64,000 bases of DNA, taken from Candidatus Alloclostridium intestinigallinarum. GTDB taxonomy: Bacteria > Bacillota > Clostridia > Christensenellales > UBA3700. Below, piece after piece: positions 32,820-39,914 of the stretch. A model generated the notes under the pieces. The model made no database searches. It was given only the letters and a program-made list of their open reading frames with translations, and was not told where the DNA came from. Each line of letters starts with the position of its first letter. The first letter of the stretch is position 1. The DNA lies in contig CAJFJA010000006.1 of NCBI GenBank assembly GCA_904382605.1, forward strand, positions 1 through 64,000, written 5' to 3'. The position numbers were made by a program, and so were the translations under genes.

Positions 32820-33786
32820 TTATTTTTTAACGAATTTGCAATGGGGGCAGGCGTAATAAACGCCGTCCTCTCCCGTACGCCTTTCAAGAGGGATTCTGCA
32901 GCGGGGACATATGTTGTTTTCCACCAGAATCTGTGAAGTTTTAATCTCCATAATATGCATATGGTCGGAAATGCCGTCCGCGCGTGCCGCAAGCAACTGC
33001 TCGTTCAGCGAAAGTTTTTCTTCCGCGGAAAGAATCCGAAAACTTTTTTGTCCGTCTATCGCCTGCCGCAGGGAAAAAATATCTGTCACGTTTTCCGCGC
33101 TTACGTGCGATATATCGCCGTAGGCGAATACCACATACTGATATACGTGTACCCGTAGCGAGCCCCGGTAAAACACTTTAATCGCACTGCTTTCGGCATA
33201 TTTGCACAATCTGTCGACTTGTTGTAGGTTACTACAACTGCGCGCCATCTCGCACAAATCTGCCCGAAACCAGTTACGCTGAAAGCAAAGCATTTTACAG
33301 CCCGGCATATACACATATTTTATGTTTTACTGTAAAATGTGTTCTACCGGGGATCGCTACGGGTACATTTTTCGGGAGCAGTTTCTTTATGCAGTAAAGG
33401 TGTGTGAGATTTTGCTTTACGGGGCTGTAAAACTCGTATTTTTTGCCGCGAATATATTGCTGCCACATACGCATGTTTTCATTGCCGTATATAGTCCCCG
33501 CGAAATTTTTCGTTTCTATGACGAAAACGCCGTTGGAACATATACATATATGGTCTATCTGCCTGCTTTGTCCTTCTTCCAAAACCATGTAGTTGTCTAT
33601 AACTATCGCCGTGCCCGAATCGCATTCTTTCAGTACGGAAGAAACGGCGGCTTCGCCGCTTTCGCCCGCGGTTCTTCCGTGCGTGCCGCGCCTTTCTTTT
33701 TTTGCGGAATTTTTCACCGCCGCGGCAATCGCCGCCACCACTGCGACGGTTGCAACAACTATAAGTAAAATAAGCCAGGTATCCAT
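32820..33786 (-). pseudogene. NERD-domain protein with C-terminal zinc ribbon, interrupted by a MITE
   Basis: The N-terminal piece (33786 down to 33366) has a membrane helix (TWLILLIVVATVAVVAAIAAA), then the nuclease-related NERD core: GESGEAAVSSVL, RQIDHICICSNGVFVIETKNFAGTIYG and YSPVKQNLTHLYCIKKLLP. The C-terminal piece (33149 down to 32820) continues VYQYVVFAYGDISHVSAENV and ends with a zinc ribbon CPRCRIPLERR...YACPHCKFV. MITE copy 4 (33150-33365) separates them. Removing the element with one TA gives AAT-GTA-CAC with both pieces in one frame and no stop, so the parent was an intact protein of about 250 aa. Family members are membrane-linked, with a presumed DNA-processing fold; the exact role is unknown. 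The promoter and ribosome site are intact, so a truncated protein may still be made. Confidence 0.9.
33150..33365 (+). mobile_element. MITE family A, copy 4 (most complete)
   Basis: 216 bases from TA to TA. The left end is TACCCGTAGCGAGCCCCGGT and the right end is, inverted, TACCCGTAGCGATCCCCGGT, so the terminal repeats differ by one base in the first 20 and continue into AACAC. An internal TTGTAGGTTACTACAA hairpin is present. There is no ORF of its own. TA duplication and terminal repeats point to a Tc1/mariner-IS630-type transposase acting in trans (inference). Near-identical ends suggest this copy is the youngest. Confidence 0.93.
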
Positions 33787-33817
33787 AATTAAATTATCCT
33801 TTGAAAATCCCGTAAAT

Positions 33818-33847
33818 ATTTTAACACATAAGCGTTAATCGCGCAAG
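33818..33847 (-). promoter_or_regulatory. Promoter of the interrupted NERD gene
   Basis: On the minus strand TTGCGC, 17 bases, TAAAAT (complement of 33818-33823). AAAGGATAATTTAATT precedes ATG 33786. Confidence 0.65.
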
Positions 33848-33966
33848 GTGCAATTTGCCGTCAAAGAATCGCGGAACTGCAACTTCCGTGCCGGGCTTTG
33901 CGGAGATAAAACTTTTGCAACTTTGGTTTGCCGCTTTGAAGTATGCGAAGCGCCGCACGCTCACGC

Positions 33967-33995
33967 TTGTCTATTTTTGATAGGTGTGCTATAAT
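33967..33995 (+). promoter_or_regulatory. Promoter of the glycerol 3-phosphate operon, leaderless start
   Basis: TTGTCT (33967-33972), 17 bases, TATAAT (33990-33995) with an extended TGC. ATG 34010 lies 15 bases after the -10 box and no ribosome site is present. Confidence 0.75.
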
Positions 33996-34009
33996 GCTTG
34001 CGTAGACTT

Positions 34010-35461
34010 ATGAAAAATTTTTTTGATGTAGTAATAATCGGCGGCGGCGTAATAGGCTGTTCGCTGGCAAGTCATCTTTCCGCCTATACGGCGGATATTG
34101 CCGTGCTGGAAAAGGTAAGCGACGTTTCCTGCGGCGCGAGCAAAGCAAATTCGGGCATCGTCCACGGCGGATTCGACGCCAAAGAAGGCAGTCTGAAAGC
34201 AAAGTTCAACGTCCTCGGCTGCGCCATGATGGAAGAGGAATCCAGACGTCTTGATTTCCCTTACCGCCGCAACGGCAGTATGGTGCTTGCCTTCAATAAG
34301 GAAGAAGAGGATATCTTGCAATCGCTCTACCGCCGCGGCGTGAAAAACGGGGCGAAGGGATTGGAAATAATCAGCGGCGACAGGGTGCGCGAACTCGAAC
34401 CGAACGTTTCGGCGGACGTGACCGCCGCTCTCCGGTGCACTTCGTCGGGTATAACGAGTCCCTACGAAATGGCGGTGGCATACGGCGAAAACGCCGCGCG
34501 GAACGGCGTGCGTTTTTACTTTGATACATGCGTGAAAAGTATTGAAAAAGAGGGCGAAAACTTTCTTATTATCGTGGAAAACGGTAAAAAATATACTGCT
34601 AGGGCGGTAGTAAACTGCGCCGGCGTACACGCTGACGAAATCTGCCGCGCCTATAAGGGCAAGGAAGAAATGCCCGCCTTTTCCATAACTCCGAGAAGGG
34701 GCGAATACATACTCATGGACAAGACGGAGGGCGGCAAGGTAAGCGCCACCCTGTTCCATACGCCTACGGCGATGGGCAAGGGAATTCTGGTCACTCCCAC
34801 CGTGCACGGCAATCTGCTTTTGGGACCTACCGCCGACGATATAGAGGACAAGGACGATCTTTCCACCACCGCGGAGGGCGGAGGAAGGGTGTTAGCGGGC
34901 GCGAAAAAGAGCGTGCCGTCAATCAGTCCCAAAACGGCGATAACCCGTTTTTCCGGCGTCCGCGCACACCCTAGTACCGATGATTTTATAGTGGGCAAGG
35001 CTTTTGACGGCTGGTATAACCTGGCGGGGATAGAATCGCCGGGGCTTACCTGCGCCCCCGCGCTGGGGAAGGTGGTCGCGGAGGAGATAGCCCGCGATTA
35101 CGGACTGTCCTTGCGCGCGGACTATATCGCCGAGCGCAGGGGAATCCGCGCCTTTGCGGCAATGAGCCGCGCCGAACGCGAAAAGGCGGTTGCGGAAAAT
35201 CCGCTCTACGGCAGGATAGTCTGCCGCTGCGAACAGGTTACGGAAGCGGAGATAACGGACAGTATCCGCAGACCGCTCGGCGCGAGGGATATAGACGGAA
35301 TAAAGAGGCGCACACGCGCGGGCATGGGAAGGTGCCAGTCGGGATTCTGCATGCCTAGGGTGGCCGATATTCTGGCGCGCGAGCTGAATATCGACATAAA
35401 CGAGGTCACCAAATGCGGAGGCGGCTCTTACATGACGGAGGGATACATTGATGAGGAATGA
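34010..35461 (+). CDS. FAD-dependent glycerol-3-phosphate dehydrogenase-like oxidoreductase with 2Fe-2S domain
   Basis: This 483-aa protein has the FAD-binding Rossmann start VVIIGGGVIGCSLASHLS, then the DAO-family segment ASKANSGIVHGGFDAKEGSLKAKF, and PRRGEYILMDK...TPTVHGNLLLGPTADD. The C terminus carries a BFD-like 2Fe-2S domain with VCRCEQVTEAEI and GRCQSGFC. This is the GlpA/GlpO type found next to glpK in Clostridia, oxidising glycerol 3-phosphate to dihydroxyacetone phosphate. ATG 34010 is used; a TTG four codons earlier would lie almost at the transcription start. The next gene overlaps by 11 bases. A 2-hydroxyacid substrate cannot be ruled out, but context favours glycerol 3-phosphate. 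Confidence 0.88.
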   Translation: MKNFFDVVIIGGGVIGCSLASHLSAYTADIAVLEKVSDVSCGASKANSGIVHGGFDAKEGSLKAKFNVLGCAMMEEESRRLDFPYRRNGSMVLAFNKEEEDILQSLYRRGVKNGAKGLEIISGDRVRELEPNVSADVTAALRCTSSGITSPYEMAVAYGENAARNGVRFYFDTCVKSIEKEGENFLIIVENGKKYTARAVVNCAGVHADEICRAYKGKEEMPAFSITPRRGEYILMDKTEGGKVSATLFHTPTAMGKGILVTPTVHGNLLLGPTADDIEDKDDLSTTAEGGGRVLAGAKKSVPSISPKTAITRFSGVRAHPSTDDFIVGKAFDGWYNLAGIESPGLTCAPALGKVVAEEIARDYGLSLRADYIAERRGIRAFAAMSRAEREKAVAENPLYGRIVCRCEQVTEAEITDSIRRPLGARDIDGIKRRTRAGMGRCQSGFCMPRVADILARELNIDINEVTKCGGGSYMTEGYIDEE

Positions 35462-36740
35462 ATTTATCAAAGAACTTTCTACTCCGTCGGGGACAGGAAG
35501 GCTGGTGATCGTGGGCGGAGGTCCCGCGGGACTTGCCGCCGCCGCGAAAGCGCGCGCGGAAGGGGTGCGCGATATAGTTATCGTCGAACGCGACGTGCGC
35601 GCGGGCGGTATTCTCAACCAGTGCGTACACAGCGGTTTCGGACTGCATATGTTCGGGGAAGAACTCACCGGTCCCGAGTACGCTTCCCGTCTGGAGCGTT
35701 CGGCGGAGGGCATAGCCTGTCTTACCGGAACGACGGTTTTGAATATAACGCCTTCTTTGGGTGTGGAATGCGTCAGCGAAGAGGGAATTTTCACCGTTAA
35801 TGCCGACGCCGTCATACTCGCATGCGGCTGCCGCGAACGGCCGCGCGGAGCAATCGGTATTCCCGGGGCGCGCTGCGCGGGAGTGTATACCGCGGGTACG
35901 GCGCAGAAACTGATAAACATAAACGGCGTAATGCCCGGCCGCAGATTCTTTATCCTAGGTTCGGGGGATATAGGGCTTATAATGGCGCGCCGCGTTATTT
36001 TGCAGGGCGGGGAAGTGCTCGGCGTGGCGGAGATAATGCCGTATTCTTCGGGACTCAAACGCAATATAGCCCAATGTCTTGACGATTACGGAGTGCCGCT
36101 CATGCTTTCGCACACCGTCACCGATATACGGGCAAAAGACGGCAGACTGTGCGGAATAACCGTGGGCAGGGTGGACGAAAAACTTTCGCCCGTCCCCGGT
36201 ACGGAGATTGATTTCGAATGCGATACCCTTCTTCTCAGCGTAGGACTTATTCCCGAAACGGAGCTGTTGCGCGGCGCGGGAGCGGAGCTTGATCCGGTGA
36301 CGGGCGGCGCGGTCGTGGACGAGCGCATGATGACGTCCGTAAACGGCATTTTCTGCGTGGGCAATATGCTTCACGTGCACGATCTGGCGGATTACGCCTG
36401 CAAGGAAGCGGAAGAATGCGCCCGTTTTGCCGCAAAGTATCTGAAAGAGCGCGGCGGGGCGGGAGCAAGCGTGAGAATAAGCTGTTCGGGAGGGGTGCGT
36501 TACACCGTTCCGCAGCTGCTTATTAAGGATATGACGGGCGCGCTATCCCTCAAACTCCGCGTCGGAGGGGTGGCGAAAAACGTGTATATCGCCGCATATG
36601 CGGACGGAGAGGAAGTATATTCCGTATTCCGCCGCGTGGTCGCGCCGGGCGAAATGGAGTATCTTACTCTTCCCGTAAACGCGGCTGAAAAACTGCGCGG
36701 CGCCGAAGTAGCCGAAGTGAGGTTGAAGGAGAAAAAATGA
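35451..36740 (+). CDS. NAD(P)/FAD-dependent oxidoreductase, partner of the GlpA-like subunit
   Basis: This 429-aa protein has the dinucleotide-binding motif RLVIVGGGPAGLAAAAKARAEG and a second one, RFFILGSGDIGLIMARRVILQGG, plus the signature ILACGCRERPRG and a C-terminal GIFCVGNMLHVHDLADYA that closes the FAD site. Conserved cysteines (GGILNQCVHSGFG, ACGCRERP) may be redox active. It fits the pyridine-nucleotide-linked subunit that accompanies the FAD protein and DUF1667 in Firmicutes glp clusters. Presumably it passes electrons from glycerol 3-phosphate through the 2Fe-2S domain to NAD. Translationally coupled on both sides. Confidence 0.88.
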   Translation: MRNEFIKELSTPSGTGRLVIVGGGPAGLAAAAKARAEGVRDIVIVERDVRAGGILNQCVHSGFGLHMFGEELTGPEYASRLERSAEGIACLTGTTVLNITPSLGVECVSEEGIFTVNADAVILACGCRERPRGAIGIPGARCAGVYTAGTAQKLININGVMPGRRFFILGSGDIGLIMARRVILQGGEVLGVAEIMPYSSGLKRNIAQCLDDYGVPLMLSHTVTDIRAKDGRLCGITVGRVDEKLSPVPGTEIDFECDTLLLSVGLIPETELLRGAGAELDPVTGGAVVDERMMTSVNGIFCVGNMLHVHDLADYACKEAEECARFAAKYLKERGGAGASVRISCSGGVRYTVPQLLIKDMTGALSLKLRVGGVAKNVYIAAYADGEEVYSVFRRVVAPGEMEYLTLPVNAAEKLRGAEVAEVRLKEKK

Positions 36741-37099
36741 AGGAACTTACCTGTATCCGCTGTCCCATGGGCTGCGTTATGAGCATAGAAGAAAAGGACG
36801 GGCAGTTTATCGTTACCGGCAATACCTGTCCGCGCGGAAGGGAGTACGCCGTTTCCGAGATGACCAATCCCGTCCGCACTTTTTCCGTGGCGGTGCGCGT
36901 GAAAGGCGGCGACCGCGGCGCGGTGGCGGTGAGAGTAGACGGGGCGGTGAATAAAAAATACATTCTGCCCGTAGCGGACTTCGCGCGGCATATGACTTTG
37001 ACCGCGCCCGTAAAGGAAGGGCAGATTATTGCGGAAAACGTGCTGGGAAGCGGCGCGAATCTGATCGCCACCGCGGCGGTAAACGGGGTAGAGAGGTGA
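36737..37099 (+). CDS. DUF1667 small cysteine protein
   Basis: This 120-aa protein opens with ELTCIRCPMGCVMSIEE and has a second cysteine in GNTCPRGREYA, a CxxC...C...C set suited to binding an iron-sulfur cluster or zinc. This is the conserved third component of Gram-positive glpO/DUF1667/glpK clusters. It overlaps the gene before (ATGA) and glpK after (GTGA), so all four proteins are made together. It is probably the electron-transfer partner of the two oxidoreductases; that role is inferred from the gene order, as the family has no proven function. Confidence 0.9.
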   Translation: MKELTCIRCPMGCVMSIEEKDGQFIVTGNTCPRGREYAVSEMTNPVRTFSVAVRVKGGDRGAVAVRVDGAVNKKYILPVADFARHMTLTAPVKEGQIIAENVLGSGANLIATAAVNGVER

Positions 37100-38565
37100 A
37101 AAAGTATATTCTCGCGCTCGACCAGGGCACTACGTCGGCGCGCGCGGTCGTCTATGACAAAAGCGGCAATCTTTCCGCGATGTGTTCGCAGGCGATAAAG
37201 CAGATATATCCGCAGGGCGGCTGGGTGGAACACGATCCCGAGGACATCTGGCTCGCCTGCGTAAACTGCGCCCGCGGCGCGGTGGAAAAGGCGGGCATAG
37301 GCGCGGAAGATATAGCCGCAATCGGCATAACCAACCAGCGTGAAACGGTGGTTATGTGGGATAAGGATACGGGAAAACCCGTGTATAACGCCATCGTGTG
37401 GCAATGCCGCCGCACTTCCGGTATGTGCGAGAGTATTAAGGAAGAAGGGCTGGAAGAATATATTTACGACCGCACGGGATTAAAGGCTGACCCTTACTTT
37501 TCCGCGACAAAACTGCGCTGGATTCTGGATAACGTCCCGCGTGCGCGCAAACTTGCGGAAAGCGGCAGACTGCTCGCGGGAACGGTGGACTGCTTTCTGC
37601 TCTGGAGGCTTACGGGAAGGCATTGCACGGATATAACCAACGCTTCGCGCACCATGCTTTTCGATATCCATAACAAGCGGTGGAGTGAAGAGTTGCTCAG
37701 ACTTTTCGCCATTCCGCGCGCCGTTCTGCCCGAAGTTCTTCCTTCCGGCGGGGAATTCGGCGTTACAAACCTGTTGGGCGCGCCCGTTCCCGTGTGCGGA
37801 GTCGCCGGCGACCAGCAGGCGGCAATGCTCGGACTTATGTGCACGGAGTACGGCGACAGCAAATGCACTTACGGCACGGGCTGTTTTATGCTCATGAACA
37901 CCGGCAGGCGCAATATAGTTTCCAAACGCGGGCTGGTCACCACGCTTGCCGCTTCTTTCGACATATCGCCCGATTACGCGCTGGAAGGCTCCATGTTCTC
38001 GGCAGGTGCGGTGCACGGCTGGCTTAAAGAGGGTATGGGACTTATAGAAAACGAATCCGACTGCGCCGACATTGCGCGTAAGGTGAAAAATACGGGCGGA
38101 GTTTATCTCGTGCCCGCGTTCGTCGGATTGGGCGCGCCGCATTGGAACAGCCGCGCAAGGGGCACGATAACCGGCATAACGCGCGCCACCACGCGCGAAC
38201 ACGTTATCCGCGCCGCGGAAGAGTGCGTCGCATACCAGGTGCTCGACGTGCTCCGCGCCGTACAGGCGGATACGGGAATAAAAATAAAAAAACTGTACGC
38301 AGACGGCGGACTCAGCCGCGACGATTTCATCATGCAGTTCCAGGCGGATATAGCCGGTATCACCGTCGAACGCCCGCGCATACTCGAATCCACCTCTCTG
38401 GGCGCCGCTTTTCTCGCCGGTATCGCCTGCGGCATGTGGAGCGGCTTTGACGAATGCCGCAAAATAAAACAGTCCGAACGCGTTTTTCTGCCCGCCATGG
38501 ATAAGAAGACGAGGAGTGAGCTTATTCTCGGCTGGGAACACTCTATAAGGGCTTGCAATATCTGA
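37096..38565 (+). CDS. glpK: Glycerol kinase
   Basis: This 489-aa FGGY-family kinase phosphorylates glycerol at C3. The N-terminal phosphate loop ILALDQGTTSARAVVYD, TNQRETVVMWDKDTGKPVYNAIVWQCRRT (glycerol site), the GVAGDQQAAMLG loop and the GTGCFMLMNTG segment are all typical. The C-terminal YADGGLSRDDFIMQFQADI closes the ATP site. Length is normal. It starts with GTG at 37096, overlapping the DUF1667 stop. It is the last gene of the operon; no glycerol facilitator gene is in the window. No PTS-type His regulatory loop was identified with confidence. Confidence 0.95.
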   Translation: MKKYILALDQGTTSARAVVYDKSGNLSAMCSQAIKQIYPQGGWVEHDPEDIWLACVNCARGAVEKAGIGAEDIAAIGITNQRETVVMWDKDTGKPVYNAIVWQCRRTSGMCESIKEEGLEEYIYDRTGLKADPYFSATKLRWILDNVPRARKLAESGRLLAGTVDCFLLWRLTGRHCTDITNASRTMLFDIHNKRWSEELLRLFAIPRAVLPEVLPSGGEFGVTNLLGAPVPVCGVAGDQQAAMLGLMCTEYGDSKCTYGTGCFMLMNTGRRNIVSKRGLVTTLAASFDISPDYALEGSMFSAGAVHGWLKEGMGLIENESDCADIARKVKNTGGVYLVPAFVGLGAPHWNSRARGTITGITRATTREHVIRAAEECVAYQVLDVLRAVQADTGIKIKKLYADGGLSRDDFIMQFQADIAGITVERPRILESTSLGAAFLAGIACGMWSGFDECRKIKQSERVFLPAMDKKTRSELILGWEHSIRACNI

Positions 38566-38839
38566 CCATAGGCGCCGCATATAAGGCGCGTGATACTTTG
38601 TCAAGCCGCATTTTTTCTAAGTCACGTACGCTTAGTACGCTCCTGTCGCAAAAATGCGCCTTTCCTCGTCTGACACGCCTTCTATGCGGTGCGTTTGAGC
38701 GCGACTACCAAGCGGAAAATTAAAAAATTCACCTTTCCTAGCATTAGGGCACTTCTTCGCGGTGCGTTTGGTTGCGGCTTTTAACAAGGTAGAATTTTAA
38801 TAAAATACAGCAACTTAAAAAGTATCGCATTAAGTAAAA

Positions 38840-39003
38840 TACCCGTAGGACGAGTTCACAAAAGCGTTTTTCACGCAGGTATTTCCAGGCAGGTTTATGC
38901 GCGGCGGAGCGAAGGCATAGCAGCGCTATGTCGAGCGAAAGCCGTGCGGAAAACTGACGGAAAGAGCGCGTGTAAAGGGCTTTTGAGGACAAGGACTAGG
39001 GTA
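38840..39003. mobile_element. Second TA-flanked palindromic element (candidate MITE)
   Basis: Left end TACCCGTAGGACGAG then CAAAAGC; right end, inverted, TACCCTAGTCCTTGTC then CAAAAGC, both followed by a TT.CACGC-like segment. TA flanks both ends over 164 bases. The interior holds AGCGAAGGCATAGCAGCGC and a mirrored CTATGTCGAGCGAAAG. The CCC/GGG ends resemble family A but the body is different. A single copy in the window, so this is tentative. Confidence 0.5.
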
Positions 39004-39049
39004 TTTATTGACTTGCTTGTGTCTGCGCAAAAACAATTATAAGAAAGTA

Positions 39050-39142
39050 TTGCGAAGAAAATACTATCAACTATACTTTTGTTACTTCAAAGTATAATCG
39101 GGGTGCGGCGGCTCGCCGCGGTGAAGCGCACGGCGCTTCCGG
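39050..39142 (+). repeat. Dispersed repeat family B, copy 1
   Basis: ATTGCGAAGAAAATACTATC, then TTTTGTTACTTCAAAG, then GGTGAAGCGCACGGCGCTTCC, whose end is a GAAGCGC-ACG-GCGCTTC hairpin. It contains an extra GGCGGCTCGCCGC hairpin. Confidence 0.7.
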
Positions 39143-39180
39143 TGCGTTTGGTTGCGGCTTTTAACAAGGTAGAAATCAAA

Positions 39181-39261
39181 GTTATTGCGGAGAAAGTACT
39201 ATCAAACCATACCTTTATTACTTCAAAGAGTAATCAGTGGTGAAGCGCACGGCGCTTCCGG
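39181..39261 (+). repeat. Dispersed repeat family B, copy 2
   Basis: TTATTGCGGAGAAAGTACTA, then TTTATTACTTCAAAGAGTAA, then GTGGTGAAGCGCACGGCGCT with the terminal hairpin, in the same orientation as copy 1. Confidence 0.7.
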
Positions 39262-39285
39262 ACGGGTTATTCGTAAAGGGCCGCT

Positions 39286-39720
39286 TTATTTTGCGGTATT
39301 TTCGTCTATGTCTTTCAGCCTTTGTCTTGCCAGCCTGATATGCTCCATTATATGCCCGATATTGCCTTCGCCGGCGTATTTGGACATATCGAAAAAGTTG
39401 TGGTCCGTGCGCGACCAGAACAGGTCGTTTTCGTCGCCGTGTACGTCTATATCCTCTTTCAGTCTGCCCGTATACACTTCCACGTAGCAATTATCCAGCG
39501 GATATGTAAAGGTCATCAGATGGATCAAGTTCACGTCTTCGAAAGTGACGGCGGTTTCCTCCTCAAGTTCGCGGTAGGCGGCGGTAAGTCCGTCCTCGCC
39601 GAGTTCTATCTTTCCGCCGGGAAAGTTGATAAGCCCTTTGTAAGGGTCTTTTCTGCGCGTGCACATAAGCACGCGGTCGCCCTTTTTATTGAACAGCGCA
39701 ATTAAATTAAGTCCTCTCAT
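39286..39720 (-). CDS. Nudix hydrolase, MutT/8-oxo-dGTP diphosphatase type
   Basis: This 144-aa protein has a Nudix box at about residues 35-57, GGKIELGEDGLTAAYREL followed by EEETAV; the catalytic REUxEE glutamates are present, and the usual Gly near the end is replaced by Ala. The preceding FPGGK and the N-terminal LNLIALFNKKGDRVLMCTRR fit oxidised-nucleotide hydrolases. GAGAGGTTTGAAGT precedes the start, and an extended -10 (TGATATAAT, complement of 39744-39749) lies upstream. It is a single-gene unit. The exact nucleotide substrate is unknown. Confidence 0.88.
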   Translation of the reverse strand: MRGLNLIALFNKKGDRVLMCTRRKDPYKGLINFPGGKIELGEDGLTAAYRELEEETAVTFEDVNLIHLMTFTYPLDNCYVEVYTGRLKEDIDVHGDENDLFWSRTDHNFFDMSKYAGEGNIGHIMEHIRLARQRLKDIDENTAK

Positions 39721-39914
39721 ACTTCAAACCTCTCGCATAATTTATTATATCACCTGTACGGCGAAAAGTAGCGTTTTTTGATAAAAAAGGGCGGAACACG
39801 CAAAAATTTTCCGCTGAAATTACGCCCTGCGAAATTCGCAGGGCGCATTCGTTTGTCGTTTTTGCGGGGCGGGGAGCGTTTTCCCAAAGCCCCGCGGTTG
39901 CCGTTTGCGTTGCG

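Larger units (their letters stand above)
38566..39285. repeat. Repeat-rich gene-free region after glpK
   Basis: About 720 bases without a credible gene. A 34-base perfect direct repeat starting GGTGCGTTTGGTTGCGGC is at 38761-38794 and 39141-39174. Two family B units and a TA-flanked palindromic element (listed separately) fill much of the rest. The ORFs here are in repeats and have no ribosome site. Confidence 0.75.

Noticed and set aside
38744..38992. 82-codon minus-strand frame between glpK and the Nudix gene
   Set aside because: It runs through repeats and a palindromic element, without a ribosome site or a protein-like sequence.
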